DNA of 64,000 nucleotides from Mucilaginibacter gossypii (GTDB taxonomy: Bacteria > Bacteroidota > Bacteroidia > Sphingobacteriales > Sphingobacteriaceae). The notes below the pieces were generated by a model. That model did no database searches. It was not told the origin of the DNA and saw nothing but the letters and a program-made list of their open reading frames with translations. Made by a program: the position numbers and the translations under genes. Below are positions 44,101 to 52,258 of the stretch, one piece after another. Position 1 is the stretch's first letter, and each line of letters starts with the position of its first letter. The stretch spans positions 248,001 through 312,000 of the forward strand of contig NZ_FNCG01000005.1 of NCBI RefSeq assembly GCF_900100945.1, read 5' to 3'.

Positions 44101-44703
44101 TACTACCAATCAGATGTAAAGGTTGGCCGTTTCAGGTATAAAGACGTAAACGGTGATGGTGTCATTACCGATGCCGACCGTACTTTTATCGGTAATCCAA
44201 ACCCGAAAGTTACTGCCGGCTTAAACCTGGGTGTAAACTATAAAAACTTTGATGCCAGCGTATTCCTTTACGGCTCATTCGGCAATAAACTATGGAACAG
44301 CGTTAAATACTGGCGGGATTTCTATGCTTCATTTGGTACAGCAAAAAGCTATACCGCACTTAATGATTCATGGACGCCAACTCATCAAAATGCAAAGGCA
44401 CCTATCCAGGAACTTGACGCATCAACCAGCAGCGGCGCTACACCAAACTCATACTTTGTTGAAAACGGCACTTACGTGCGCATGCGTAACGCGCAGGTTG
44501 GCTACACCTTTAACATTGCAGGGCTTAAAAAGGCGGGGATCCAAAAGTTAAGGATCTATGTATCGGCAACCAACCTGTTTACTTTAACAGGCTACAGCGG
44601 TGTTGATCCTGAACTGAGCGGCAACACCAAAGATTTTGGTATTGACGAGGGTAGTTACGCGAGCCCACGCACCTTTATATTCGGAGTTAATTTTTCATTA
44701 TAA
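41140..44703 (+). CDS. SusC/RagA-family TonB-dependent transporter with STN domain
   Basis: This 1187-aa outer-membrane receptor imports glycan fragments with its SusD lid. The order is signal sequence (about residues 1-45), STN signalling domain (about 55-115, VKQMFKQIEKSSKYTVFYRL), carboxypeptidase-regulatory-like domain (about 127-200, GVVKDVSGQPLPGVSVKLKG), TonB box ALNEVVVVGY, plug (about 215-325) and the 22-strand barrel. The STN domain means that it also signals to FecR and the ECF sigma factor. The gap of 158 nt from FecR holds a GC hairpin (41048-41074). Confidence 0.95.
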   Translation: MINFYRKSALAVGPWQKTIKIMKLVTVLLLTGIMQIHAAAYSQNVYNFNVNNISVKQMFKQIEKSSKYTVFYRLDQVDVDRKINVDVQDAPIESVMKQVLQKQPLTFQVVDDIIIIKPADAKPVVTVTVTGVVKDVSGQPLPGVSVKLKGSNLGTVTDINGKYTLTLPDGNGSLEFGFLGFTTQVIPVNGQTTINVTLLEESKALNEVVVVGYTTQKKKDLTGAVAVVNVKDLNKQASSSVNSQLQGQASGVTVTGSGQPGEEPQVHIRGFNTFGNNTPLYVVDGVETYDVSTLNPNDVETFQVLKDASSASIYGARAANGVIIITTKRGKGKVNIQYDAYYGTQRPKGGNVWNTITPQQMADLKLTAKKNSGDNSIKDALYNPTGTGSAFTLPDYITPAGAKEGDPSVDPSKYYVNPFYTSAADLGNFYRITRANKAGTDWYHELFKSAPMNSHNISLSGSTDNASYLFSLNYFNQQGTLIDTYLKRYTLRSNTTYNVTKHIRVGENLAYSITRQPQVNDGTSHSQVSTNDPDGVIAHALREQPLIPVYDIKGNYAGSYGTGLGDANNPVAIQQRTKNNQSTSYRLLGNVFAEADIIPGLTLRTSFGGDIINSNNHSFSFPTYENVENSSTNTYSEGSDNSYTYNWTNTLSYQKVFGKHNVNIVVGTEAVEDHDRYVGGSIQGFYTFDPDYVNLSTGTTNKNTYSGKSNNSLFSEFARLDYTYNDRYLFNATIRRDGSSKFPVDQRYGYFPAFSAGWRISQENFMKNITWLTDLKLRGGWGIMGNQINMGSKDAYVTFSNDIGQSYYPIDGSLNLTPGFYQDQTANPHALWEKDINSNFGFDATLFGGKIAVTADYYRKDIKDLLFNATQLGTAGNGAFPAQNVGKMKTDGLDLSVTGNFRASSDLSFNATGTLTTYNNKVLKVSDDRDYFPGSATSRFDNPITRSQVGHSLGEFYGYQIVGFWNSQAEIDAADKGVQTRTGDPNAYYQSDVKVGRFRYKDVNGDGVITDADRTFIGNPNPKVTAGLNLGVNYKNFDASVFLYGSFGNKLWNSVKYWRDFYASFGTAKSYTALNDSWTPTHQNAKAPIQELDASTSSGATPNSYFVENGTYVRMRNAQVGYTFNIAGLKKAGIQKLRIYVSATNLFTLTGYSGVDPELSGNTKDFGIDEGSYASPRTFIFGVNFSL

Positions 44704-44726
44704 CAGCAATATTTAAACGGATTACA

Positions 44727-46508
44727 ATGAAAGCTAAAAAACTTATTTCCATAGCGCTTTTAAGTATACTATCGCTTGGCGCGTGTAAAAAATCATATCT
44801 CGATAAACCTATTAACGGCGCCCTCGAGCCTCAATTTCTCGAAACAGAATCAGGAGCTAATGAACTGCTTGTAGGTGCTTATGCAGTGTTGGATGGCCAG
44901 CAGGGCGGCGACGCCTCGGTAGGCGGCGGCGGTGCGTGGGAAGCCTCGCCGGATAACTGGGTATATGGCGGTGTAGTAGGCGGAGATGCATCAAAAGGCA
45001 GTATAGCCGGCGATCAGCAACCGATAGAACCAATGATGAAATACAACGCCGATGCCAGCAATGGTTTTTTTGACAGCAAATGGCGGGCCGATTACGAGGG
45101 GGTATCACGCACAAACAACACCATCAAAATAACCAATAAGGTTACTTCGATATCAGCCTCAAACAAAACCAATATACTTGCACAGGCCCGTTTCTTAAGA
45201 GCGCATTATTACTTCGACCTGAAAAAGATGTTTAATAATGTGCCCTATCTTGATGAAACAACAACCGACATTAATCAACCCAACAATACAGATATCTGGC
45301 CAAAGATTGAAGCGGATTTCAAATACGCTTACGACAATCTGCCTAATATCCAAACCGAAGTTGGCCGCGCCAATAAATGGGCTGCCGGTGCATACTTAGG
45401 TAAAACATACCTGTACGAGCATAAATATGCTGAAGCAAAGGTTGTATTTGATGCGGTTATTGCGCAGGGTGTAACTTCCGACGGTAAAAAGTATGCACTT
45501 AACGCTAAATTCAACGACAATTTCAGAACGGCTACCAACAACAGCGCCGAATCTGTTTTTGCCGTTCAGGCTGCTGCCAATACCGATCCTAACGGCCCGT
45601 CGCAGGCAAATAACGGCGATATGCTTAACTTTCCGTATGGCAATAGCAGCCCGTTTAGCTGCTGTGGTTTTTACCAGCCATCAATTGACCTTGTAAATCA
45701 TTTCCGCACCAATTCAACTACCGGCTTACCATATCTTGACGATTATAACAGCCACGCTATAAAAACAGATATGGGCCTGGCATCGGCCGACGATTATACT
45801 CCTGACGCAGGTACTATTGACCCGCGCCTTGACTGGACTGCCGGTCGCCGCGGGATCCCTTATCTTGACTGGGGCTTACATCCGGGAGCCGACTGGATCC
45901 GAGATCAGCAGTACGGCGGCCCTTATTCGCCTATCAAAAACGTTTACGGCCAGGCCGAGCAGGATGTAAACGGCGATAACACCTCATGGGCGCCAGGCTC
46001 AGGCATCAATTATAACATTATTCGTTACGCCGATGTACTGTTAATGGCCGCTGAGGTTGAAGCACAGGTTGGTAGCCTTGATAAAGCCGAAAGCTATGTA
46101 AACATGGTGCGTAACCGCGCAGCTAATCCTGAAGGTTTTGTACACAAATACAAAGACAATGATGACCCTACAGCAGGTTTCACCACTCAGGCAGCAGCTA
46201 ACTATAAAGTGAGCCCTTATCCCGGCGGTGCCTTTGCCAGCAAAGATTTTGCGCTTAAAGCCATTTATTTTGAGCGTAAAATTGAGCTTGCCATGGAAGG
46301 TCATCGCTTTTTTGACCTTGTACGCTGGGGCATTGCCGATACCGAGCTTAATGCTTACATAGCATATCAAAGTACGTTGACCAGTGATGTAAAAGGCGGT
46401 AAATTTATTAAAGGTAAAAGCGAATATTTCCCGATACCGCTGGTAGAGATTGACTTAAGCGCTAAGGGCGGCACACCGCAATTGAAACAAAATCCGGGCT
46501 ATCATTAA
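44727..46508 (+). CDS. SusD/RagB-family glycan-binding lipoprotein
   Basis: This 593-aa surface lipoprotein has a type II signal (lipobox LSLGAC, Cys20) and the SusD fold with tetratricopeptide-like helices, including ARFLRAHYYFDLKKMFNNVP, KWAAGAYLGKTYLYEHKYAE and the C-terminal RKIELAMEGHRFFDLVRWG. It captures oligosaccharides and closes the SusC channel. It is 23 nt after susC. The stop is followed with no gap by a five-unit heptamer array. Confidence 0.95.
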   Translation: MKAKKLISIALLSILSLGACKKSYLDKPINGALEPQFLETESGANELLVGAYAVLDGQQGGDASVGGGGAWEASPDNWVYGGVVGGDASKGSIAGDQQPIEPMMKYNADASNGFFDSKWRADYEGVSRTNNTIKITNKVTSISASNKTNILAQARFLRAHYYFDLKKMFNNVPYLDETTTDINQPNNTDIWPKIEADFKYAYDNLPNIQTEVGRANKWAAGAYLGKTYLYEHKYAEAKVVFDAVIAQGVTSDGKKYALNAKFNDNFRTATNNSAESVFAVQAAANTDPNGPSQANNGDMLNFPYGNSSPFSCCGFYQPSIDLVNHFRTNSTTGLPYLDDYNSHAIKTDMGLASADDYTPDAGTIDPRLDWTAGRRGIPYLDWGLHPGADWIRDQQYGGPYSPIKNVYGQAEQDVNGDNTSWAPGSGINYNIIRYADVLLMAAEVEAQVGSLDKAESYVNMVRNRAANPEGFVHKYKDNDDPTAGFTTQAAANYKVSPYPGGAFASKDFALKAIYFERKIELAMEGHRFFDLVRWGIADTELNAYIAYQSTLTSDVKGGKFIKGKSEYFPIPLVEIDLSAKGGTPQLKQNPGYH

Positions 46509-46543
46509 TTAAAGCTGAAAGCAAAATGCGCAAAGCTAAAAGC
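46509..46543. repeat. Heptamer array H6 immediately after the SusD stop
   Basis: Five exact 7-nt units ending in AAAGC or a near variant, for example TTAAAGC and TGAAAGC, start at the base after the stop codon. The word GCTGAAA is the complement of TTTCAGC in H1, H5 and H7. Confidence 0.7.
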
Positions 46544-46695
46544 TAATAAACTGGTGTTCAGTTGGTAACAGGAAAATGCAAAATTATAAATAACCTGACA
46601 ACTTATCGGGAAAGCATACTTCCCGGTAAGTTTATTATCTTGCCTTAACATCCCTGCTTCTGAAAAGCTGATTATAAACATTTTTAAACCCATTT

Positions 46696-47826
46696 ATGGA
46701 CAAATCATCATCGCGGTTTTTATCGCTGGATGTATTTCGTGGCATGACTTTATGCTTCATGATCATTGTAAATACGCCGGGCAGCGGAGCAGCCCCTTTT
46801 TCGCCACTTGAACATGCCGCATGGCATGGCTTCACCCCCACCGATCTTGTGTTTCCTTCTTTTTTATTTGCAGTAGGCAACGCCATGAGCTTTTCAATGA
46901 AACGCTACCAGGAAATGGGCAACTCGGCTGTGCTAAGCAAAGTTTTCAGGCGTACCCTGCTCATATTTTTAATAGGTTACCTCATGTACTGGTTCCCTTT
47001 CTTTTCAACAAGCGGCGGGCATTTTCATCTAAAAACAATTACCCATACCCGCATTATGGGTGTTTTGCAACGCATTGCCCTGTGTTATTGCTTTGCCTCG
47101 CTCATGATCCATTTCCTGTCCAAACAAACGGTTTTCATTTTATCGGGGTTATTTCTGGTGATCTACTGGATCATCCTGCTGGTGTATGGCAACCCAGCCG
47201 ACCCTTTGAGCATGACCGGCAATGCAGGCATCTACCTTGATAAATTTTTGTTCGGGCCTGATCATTTATATCACGGCGAGGGTATTCCGTTCGATCCGGA
47301 AGGCGTATTAAGCACGTTACCGGCAATTGTTAACGTTGTAGTTGGATACTATGCAGGTAAATTTATCCAGCAAAAAGGTAAGGGATATGATACCACCACC
47401 AAATTGCTGTTAACCGGCTGCCTGTTCATCTTCCTGGCCTTATGCTGGAACATGGTTTTCCCGATCAATAAAAAACTGTGGACAAGCTCCTTTGTGCTGG
47501 TAACCACCGGGTTGGATTTAGTGATCCTCTCAGCCTTGATATATGCTTTGGAAATTAATAATTGGAATAAAGGCAATTGGGCCCGTTTTTTCACCACCAT
47601 GGGGAAAAATCCGCTGCCTATATATGTGCTATCCGAAATACTGCTGATCCCGGTAAGTATGATCATGATAAACGGCACAAACGCTGTCGATTGGATCAAC
47701 ACCGCTTTTTACCAGGCTATAGCGCCCGGCCCGATTGGATCATTGCTATTCGCTATCAGTTTTATGATGATTTGCTGGCTGGTTGCCTACATCCTCGACA
47801 AGCGGAATATCTATATCAGGGTGTGA
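46696..47826 (+). CDS. NagX-like membrane acetyltransferase (DUF5009/HGSNAT-type)
   Basis: This 376-aa protein has about ten transmembrane helices and starts with the family signature FLSLDVFRGMTLCFMIIVN, then HAAWHGFTPTDLVFPSFLF. It is related to heparan-alpha-glucosaminide N-acetyltransferase and to NagX proteins found in N-acetylglucosamine-utilisation loci. Its position between SusD and a GH20 hexosaminidase supports a role in transport or acetylation of amino sugars. The precise reaction is not proven. Confidence 0.82.
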   Translation: MDKSSSRFLSLDVFRGMTLCFMIIVNTPGSGAAPFSPLEHAAWHGFTPTDLVFPSFLFAVGNAMSFSMKRYQEMGNSAVLSKVFRRTLLIFLIGYLMYWFPFFSTSGGHFHLKTITHTRIMGVLQRIALCYCFASLMIHFLSKQTVFILSGLFLVIYWIILLVYGNPADPLSMTGNAGIYLDKFLFGPDHLYHGEGIPFDPEGVLSTLPAIVNVVVGYYAGKFIQQKGKGYDTTTKLLLTGCLFIFLALCWNMVFPINKKLWTSSFVLVTTGLDLVILSALIYALEINNWNKGNWARFFTTMGKNPLPIYVLSEILLIPVSMIMINGTNAVDWINTAFYQAIAPGPIGSLLFAISFMMICWLVAYILDKRNIYIRV

Positions 47827-47903
47827 TTGGAATTTTGGATTTCGAATGTTCGATTTCGGATTTTTTTTGGGGTTTCATCGATTGATTTTTGATTTCACCG
47901 ATT

Positions 47904-48001
47904 TTGTCTGAACAGGAATTTTAAGGAATTAAATAATTACAGAACGCTCTGCAAATTCAAAAAAGAATCTAAAAATTCTTTTAAAATTTGAGTTCAGACA
48001 A
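47904..48001. repeat. TTGTCTGAACC-family inverted repeat
   Basis: TTGTCTGAAC at 47904-47913 pairs with GTTCAGACAA at 47992-48001, with further imperfect pairing (AATTTTAAGGAATT opposite the right arm). A single half-copy (CATGGTTCAGA) follows near 48030. The 281-nt gap holds no gene. Confidence 0.6.
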
Positions 48002-48107
48002 TATACTGGTCATCCTCAAATCCTAAAAATCATGGTTCAGAAAATATACTTCTTAATATTATTTAAAAAGTTTAATTTGCGTACATCCAATTAAATAACA
48101 ATTCTTT

Positions 48108-50015
48108 ATGAAGAAATTATCCTTATTGCTTTGCGGCTGTATGGCACACCTGCTTTCTGCGGCCCAAACAACCAAACCGGCACTCGCGCTTATTCCGCAA
48201 CCGGTAAAAGTTACCCAAACTACCGGCCAGTTTGTGCTGCCCAAAACAGTAATTGTAGAAGCCGGTTCATCTGCCGATGTGGCAAATGTAACTGCCTATC
48301 TTAAAAGAAAACTGTCTACTGCTACGGGTGTATTCATCACCGTAAAAAGTGTAGCGCCGACAGCGCCCATCAGGCTGATTCTAAATAAAACAGCCGATAC
48401 AGTTCTCAAAACCGAGGGGTATAAATTATCCGTAACCTCTAAAAAAGTAGTGATCCACGCTAATGATGCCGCGGGACTATTTTATGGCGTACAGACGTTT
48501 TTCCAGCTGTTGCCTAAAGAAATTGAAGGACTGGAAGTAGCCAAGGGCGTAAAATGGACTGCACCCGCGGTTGAAATTACCGACTATCCAAGGTTTGGAT
48601 GGAGAGGGTTGATGTTTGATGTATCACGCCACTTTTTTACCAAAGCCGAGGTTAAGCAATACATCGATGCCATGGTTAAGTATAAATTTAACCTGCTGCA
48701 TTTACACCTTACCGATGATGAAGGTTGGCGCGTGGAGATCAAAAGCCTGCCAAGATTAACCGAAGTAGGATCGCACAACGTAAAAAAAGTAGGCCAGTTT
48801 GGTACGTTTACTCCACCTACACCTGATGAGCCACGTACCTACGGCGGTTTTTATACCCAGGAAGATATCAAAGAGTTGGTACAATACGCCAAAGACAGGT
48901 TTGTGAACATCCTGCCCGAAATTGACGTACCGGGCCATAGCCTCGCTGCGATAGTTGCCTACCCTGAGCTTTCATGCACTCCGGGTGCCGATAAATATGT
49001 GGTGAACTCCGGCGAGCCTTTCATGGATTGGAGCGGCCCGCATAACCGCGCTATTGTCGACAATACCCTTTGCCCTGCCAACGAAAACGTTTATACGTTT
49101 ATGGATAAAGTTATTACCGAAATTGCACAGTTGTTCCCCTTTGGCTATATCCATTTAGGGGGTGATGAGTGCGCCAAAAACTTCTGGGAGCAAAGTGATG
49201 CCATCAAAGCATTAATGGCCAAAGAAAACCTGAAAACAATGAGCGAAGTACAGGCTTATTTCGAAAAGCGACTTGAAAAGATTGTAGAATCGAAAGGCAA
49301 AAAATTCATGGGTTGGGACGAGATCATTGAGGGCGGTCTGGGCCCTAATGCAGCTGTGATGAGCTGGCGGGGTATTCAGGGAGGTATCACCGCTGCTAAA
49401 GCAGGCCATGAGGTGGTCATGAGCCCAACAACGTTCGCTTACCTTGATTACATGCAAAGCGACCGTGTAAACGAAACCAAGATCTATGCCACACTTCGCT
49501 TAAACAAAACTTACTCTTGGGAGCCTGTACCTGATAGTGTTGATGCACGCCTCATTAAAGGCGGTCAGGCCAACTTATGGACCGAGCAGGTATACAACAT
49601 CCGCCAAGCCGAATATATGACCTGGCCACGCGGCATGGCTATTGCCGAGGATGTATGGTCGCCAAAAGGAACTAAAAACTGGGACGGATTTTTTAGCCGG
49701 GTTGAGAAACATTTCCCGCGCTTTGATGAAGCCGAAACCAAGATAGCCCCAAGCGCTTACGATCCATCATTTGATGCAGTGTTGAATCCTGACAGCACGT
49801 TAAAAATCACACTAACAAATGAGGTAAACGGGCTGGACACTTATTACAGCTTCGACAACTCGTTCCCCGACAGGTTTTATCCAAAATATACAGCGCCGAT
49901 AGATGCCCCTAAAGATGCAACCACGCTAAGGGTGATCACTTATCGTGGTAAAAAGCCAATAGGCCGTATGGTTACCATGCCATTGGCTGAGTTGAAGAGC
50001 AGGATTAAGAAGTAA
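48108..50015 (+). CDS. Beta-N-acetylhexosaminidase (GH20)
   Basis: This 635-aa exported enzyme removes terminal GlcNAc or GalNAc. It has a signal peptide (cleavage near LLSAAQ), a GH20b N-terminal domain (about residues 28-150), a catalytic TIM barrel (about 155-500) with the Asp-Glu pair in HLGGDECAKNFW and substrate residues in GLMFDVSRHF and HLHLTDDEGWR, and a chitobiase C-terminal domain (about 540-610). It lies downstream of SusC/SusD/NagX and ends with a strong terminator. Confidence 0.95.
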   Translation: MKKLSLLLCGCMAHLLSAAQTTKPALALIPQPVKVTQTTGQFVLPKTVIVEAGSSADVANVTAYLKRKLSTATGVFITVKSVAPTAPIRLILNKTADTVLKTEGYKLSVTSKKVVIHANDAAGLFYGVQTFFQLLPKEIEGLEVAKGVKWTAPAVEITDYPRFGWRGLMFDVSRHFFTKAEVKQYIDAMVKYKFNLLHLHLTDDEGWRVEIKSLPRLTEVGSHNVKKVGQFGTFTPPTPDEPRTYGGFYTQEDIKELVQYAKDRFVNILPEIDVPGHSLAAIVAYPELSCTPGADKYVVNSGEPFMDWSGPHNRAIVDNTLCPANENVYTFMDKVITEIAQLFPFGYIHLGGDECAKNFWEQSDAIKALMAKENLKTMSEVQAYFEKRLEKIVESKGKKFMGWDEIIEGGLGPNAAVMSWRGIQGGITAAKAGHEVVMSPTTFAYLDYMQSDRVNETKIYATLRLNKTYSWEPVPDSVDARLIKGGQANLWTEQVYNIRQAEYMTWPRGMAIAEDVWSPKGTKNWDGFFSRVEKHFPRFDEAETKIAPSAYDPSFDAVLNPDSTLKITLTNEVNGLDTYYSFDNSFPDRFYPKYTAPIDAPKDATTLRVITYRGKKPIGRMVTMPLAELKSRIKK

Positions 50016-50031
50016 GAATAATTCATAAATA

Positions 50032-50066
50032 GAAAGCCCTCCGGATTGAATTTCGGAGGGCTTTCG
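50032..50066 (+). terminator. Terminator after the GH20 gene
   Basis: GAAAGCCCTCCG at 50032-50043 is exactly complementary to 50054-50065 (12 bp, 10-nt loop). Confidence 0.8.
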
Positions 50067-50095
50067 TGTTTAAGTACGCTTATACTATCGCCAAC

Positions 50096-50293
50096 GCCCG
50101 GCTCCAGCCGAGTGTTTACTATTAAGCGGCCTCTGGCCGCCGAAGTTCTGTTATTTTCTTGCGCTCGTTTGCAACGAGCGCTTAATATGGTTCGGCGATT
50201 GCATCGCGGATATCGCATTACAAACGAGCGCAAGGTATGTTCGCTTCGGCGGCCAGAGGCCGCTTAATAGTTGCCACTCGGCTGAAGCCGGGC
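50096..50293. repeat. 198-bp palindromic element with 50-nt arms
   Basis: Arms 50096-50145 and 50244-50293 are reverse complements at about 46 of 50 positions, with blocks GCGGCCTCTGGCCGCC and CCGGCTCCAGCCGAGT that are themselves palindromic. An inner pair TTGCGCTCGTTTG/CAAACGAGCGCAA is exact. It is much more GC-rich than the surrounding gap (50067-50323), which has no gene. Confidence 0.85.
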
Positions 50294-50323
50294 CGCGGCG
50301 GGCTTTTTCTATTGGCGTTATTT

Positions 50324-51940
50324 TTATTTCAGCTCCGGAAATTTGGTAGCCTCAAAAATACTTTTCTCAGTAGCAGCTTTTTCAACATCCTGCCATTTGC
50401 GCGGCGCATCTATCGACAGGATTGTGCCCTTGTCTTTACCAATTTGTACGTCATCTTCAATACGTACGCCAATATTCCACCATTTTTTATCGCAGGGGCT
50501 GCCGGCAGGGATATAGATCCCCGGCTCAACGGTGATCACCCAGTTCTCTTCCAAATTACCGCGACCGCCTTTGTCATGCACATCAAGCCCTAAATGGTGC
50601 GAGCAGCCATGCGGGTAATATTTACGTACTTCTGAAGCATCCTTGATAATACCAAGCTTAATTAATCCGGCCGATAATACTTCTACCGATTTTTGCTCAA
50701 GACTTGCATAGGGAACTCCCGCTTTACACAATTTAAAAATCTCTTCCTGCGCATCGTAAACTAATTGGTAAATGGCTTTTTGCTCTTCGGTAAATTTGCC
50801 GTTAGCCGGTACAGTGCGGGTAACGTCGGCAGAATAGCCATGATATTCGGCACCAACATCCATGAGTAATAACTGGTTATCAATTTTTGTGGCCGAGTTT
50901 TCTTCATAATGCAGGATACAACCATTAGCGCCTGCACCTACAATTGGTGGATAGCCCTCGTCTTCTGCTCCGTATCTTTTATGCACGTAGGTCATGATGC
51001 CTTCAACCTCGCGCTCGCTCATATTGGGTTTTACCGATTTCATTACTGCCAGATGGGCAAGGCTTGAGATCTCAACCGCTTTTTTCAATACGGCTATTTC
51101 CTCCGGTGTTTTTACGCCGCGGAGTTTTGAAGTAAATTCAGCATATCCGGTGTTACCGCCGTAAGTTGTGCCAATCTTTGCCTTAACATCGGCAAGCGTT
51201 GCAGAATCGGGCTTGGCCGCCAATTGTTGTATAAGCGGATTATTCTTGTGATCCTCATCAGCAAACTTATCTTTAAAATAAGTCATGAAACGGGCTAAAT
51301 TTTGAGGAGTAACCATCCTTGCTATCAAATTAAGATCACTCATAACCTGCCTGTTGGTTTCCGTTATGCCAGCCTTAATTTTAAAAGCTGCGATCAGTTT
51401 TTTTAGCTCGCCGGTCGATCCATCGCCGGTAACATCTTCGGGCAGTGCATCATAATACACATTGGCAAACTTTTTAAAATCAACCGGGAATTTCGCGAAA
51501 TCCTCGCTGTTGTAAACCCGCTTAAAACCAAGCTGCGATTTAGCGCCCTCAAGGCCTAAACGCCTGCCTGTCCATTGCTCACGAGCGGCATCCCGGTGAC
51601 GTACAAACAGCACCTCGTTATAGCTGCTGTCGCCCACAGCCTGCATTTCTTTAAATACCAACAACACTGAATTGGGTTCTTTATATCCTGAAAAATAATA
51701 CAGATCGGGATTAGGATGATAAACGTAGTTAACATCGTTCGAAAATACCTGTTCAGGGTACGAGAAGATCACCATCACCGAATTGGCGGGCATCAGGTTG
51801 CGCAGGGCCTGGCGTCTTCCGGCATGAAACTCTTTGCTTAAATAATCGGTGGGCAGGTTTTCGGCGGTTTGTCCGAAACAGCGGTTGCCGCCGCCCAGGG
51901 CAAGTAAAATTACTAATGCCCGAAAAAATGATCGCGTCAT
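50324..51940 (-). CDS. Xaa-Pro aminopeptidase (M24B, aminopeptidase P)
   Basis: This 538-aa protein has a signal peptide (GGGNRCFGQT region), an AMP_N domain (about residues 35-180) and a pita-bread M24 domain. Metal ligands are visible in LLMDVGAEYHGYSADVTRTV (two Asp), HGCSHHLGLDVHD (His), ITVEPGIYIP (Glu) and GVRIEDDVQIG (Glu). It releases N-terminal residues before proline, here probably in the periplasm. It is not obviously linked to glycan use. Confidence 0.9.
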   Translation of the reverse strand: MTRSFFRALVILLALGGGNRCFGQTAENLPTDYLSKEFHAGRRQALRNLMPANSVMVIFSYPEQVFSNDVNYVYHPNPDLYYFSGYKEPNSVLLVFKEMQAVGDSSYNEVLFVRHRDAAREQWTGRRLGLEGAKSQLGFKRVYNSEDFAKFPVDFKKFANVYYDALPEDVTGDGSTGELKKLIAAFKIKAGITETNRQVMSDLNLIARMVTPQNLARFMTYFKDKFADEDHKNNPLIQQLAAKPDSATLADVKAKIGTTYGGNTGYAEFTSKLRGVKTPEEIAVLKKAVEISSLAHLAVMKSVKPNMSEREVEGIMTYVHKRYGAEDEGYPPIVGAGANGCILHYEENSATKIDNQLLLMDVGAEYHGYSADVTRTVPANGKFTEEQKAIYQLVYDAQEEIFKLCKAGVPYASLEQKSVEVLSAGLIKLGIIKDASEVRKYYPHGCSHHLGLDVHDKGGRGNLEENWVITVEPGIYIPAGSPCDKKWWNIGVRIEDDVQIGKDKGTILSIDAPRKWQDVEKAATEKSIFEATKFPELK

Positions 51941-52020
51941 AATGATAAAGGAATAATGTCAGTCAAAAAAACGGTTTAAGATACTAAATATCAGGGATTA
52001 TCATGCTCACCCTTTTAGGG

Positions 52021-52064
52021 TGAAAAGATTGATGTGCAAATGAAAAGATTTCAGATGTGCAAAT
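52021..52064. repeat. Octamer-like tract upstream of the aminopeptidase gene
   Basis: TGAAAAGATT occurs at 52021 and 52041, and GATGTGCAAAT at 52031 and 52054. The related array at 38833 shares the word GATGTGCA. Confidence 0.4.
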
Positions 52065-52113
52065 TAGCAAGGACAATATCAACGCTGAAACCAATGGCTA
52101 CAAAAAAACAACT

Positions 52114-52242
52114 ATGTCATTGCGAGGAGCGGCCCGGGTTTGTGTTCCAGGGGCGACGTGGCAATCTCGTCGCATAGACAGCAAACCGGCATGGCGAATA
52201 GCATTGGCTATGAGATTGCCACGCTATCGCTCGCAATGACAT
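52114..52242. repeat. CATTGCGAGG inverted-repeat element, copy 2
   Basis: ATGTCATTGCGAG at 52114-52126 is exactly complementary to 52230-52242. An inner pair GTGGCAATCTC/GAGATTGCCAC is also exact. It shares the terminal motif with the element at 18220-18313 but has a different interior. The 318-nt gap holds no gene. Confidence 0.8.
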
Positions 52243-52258
52243 ATTAAATTTGAACGGT

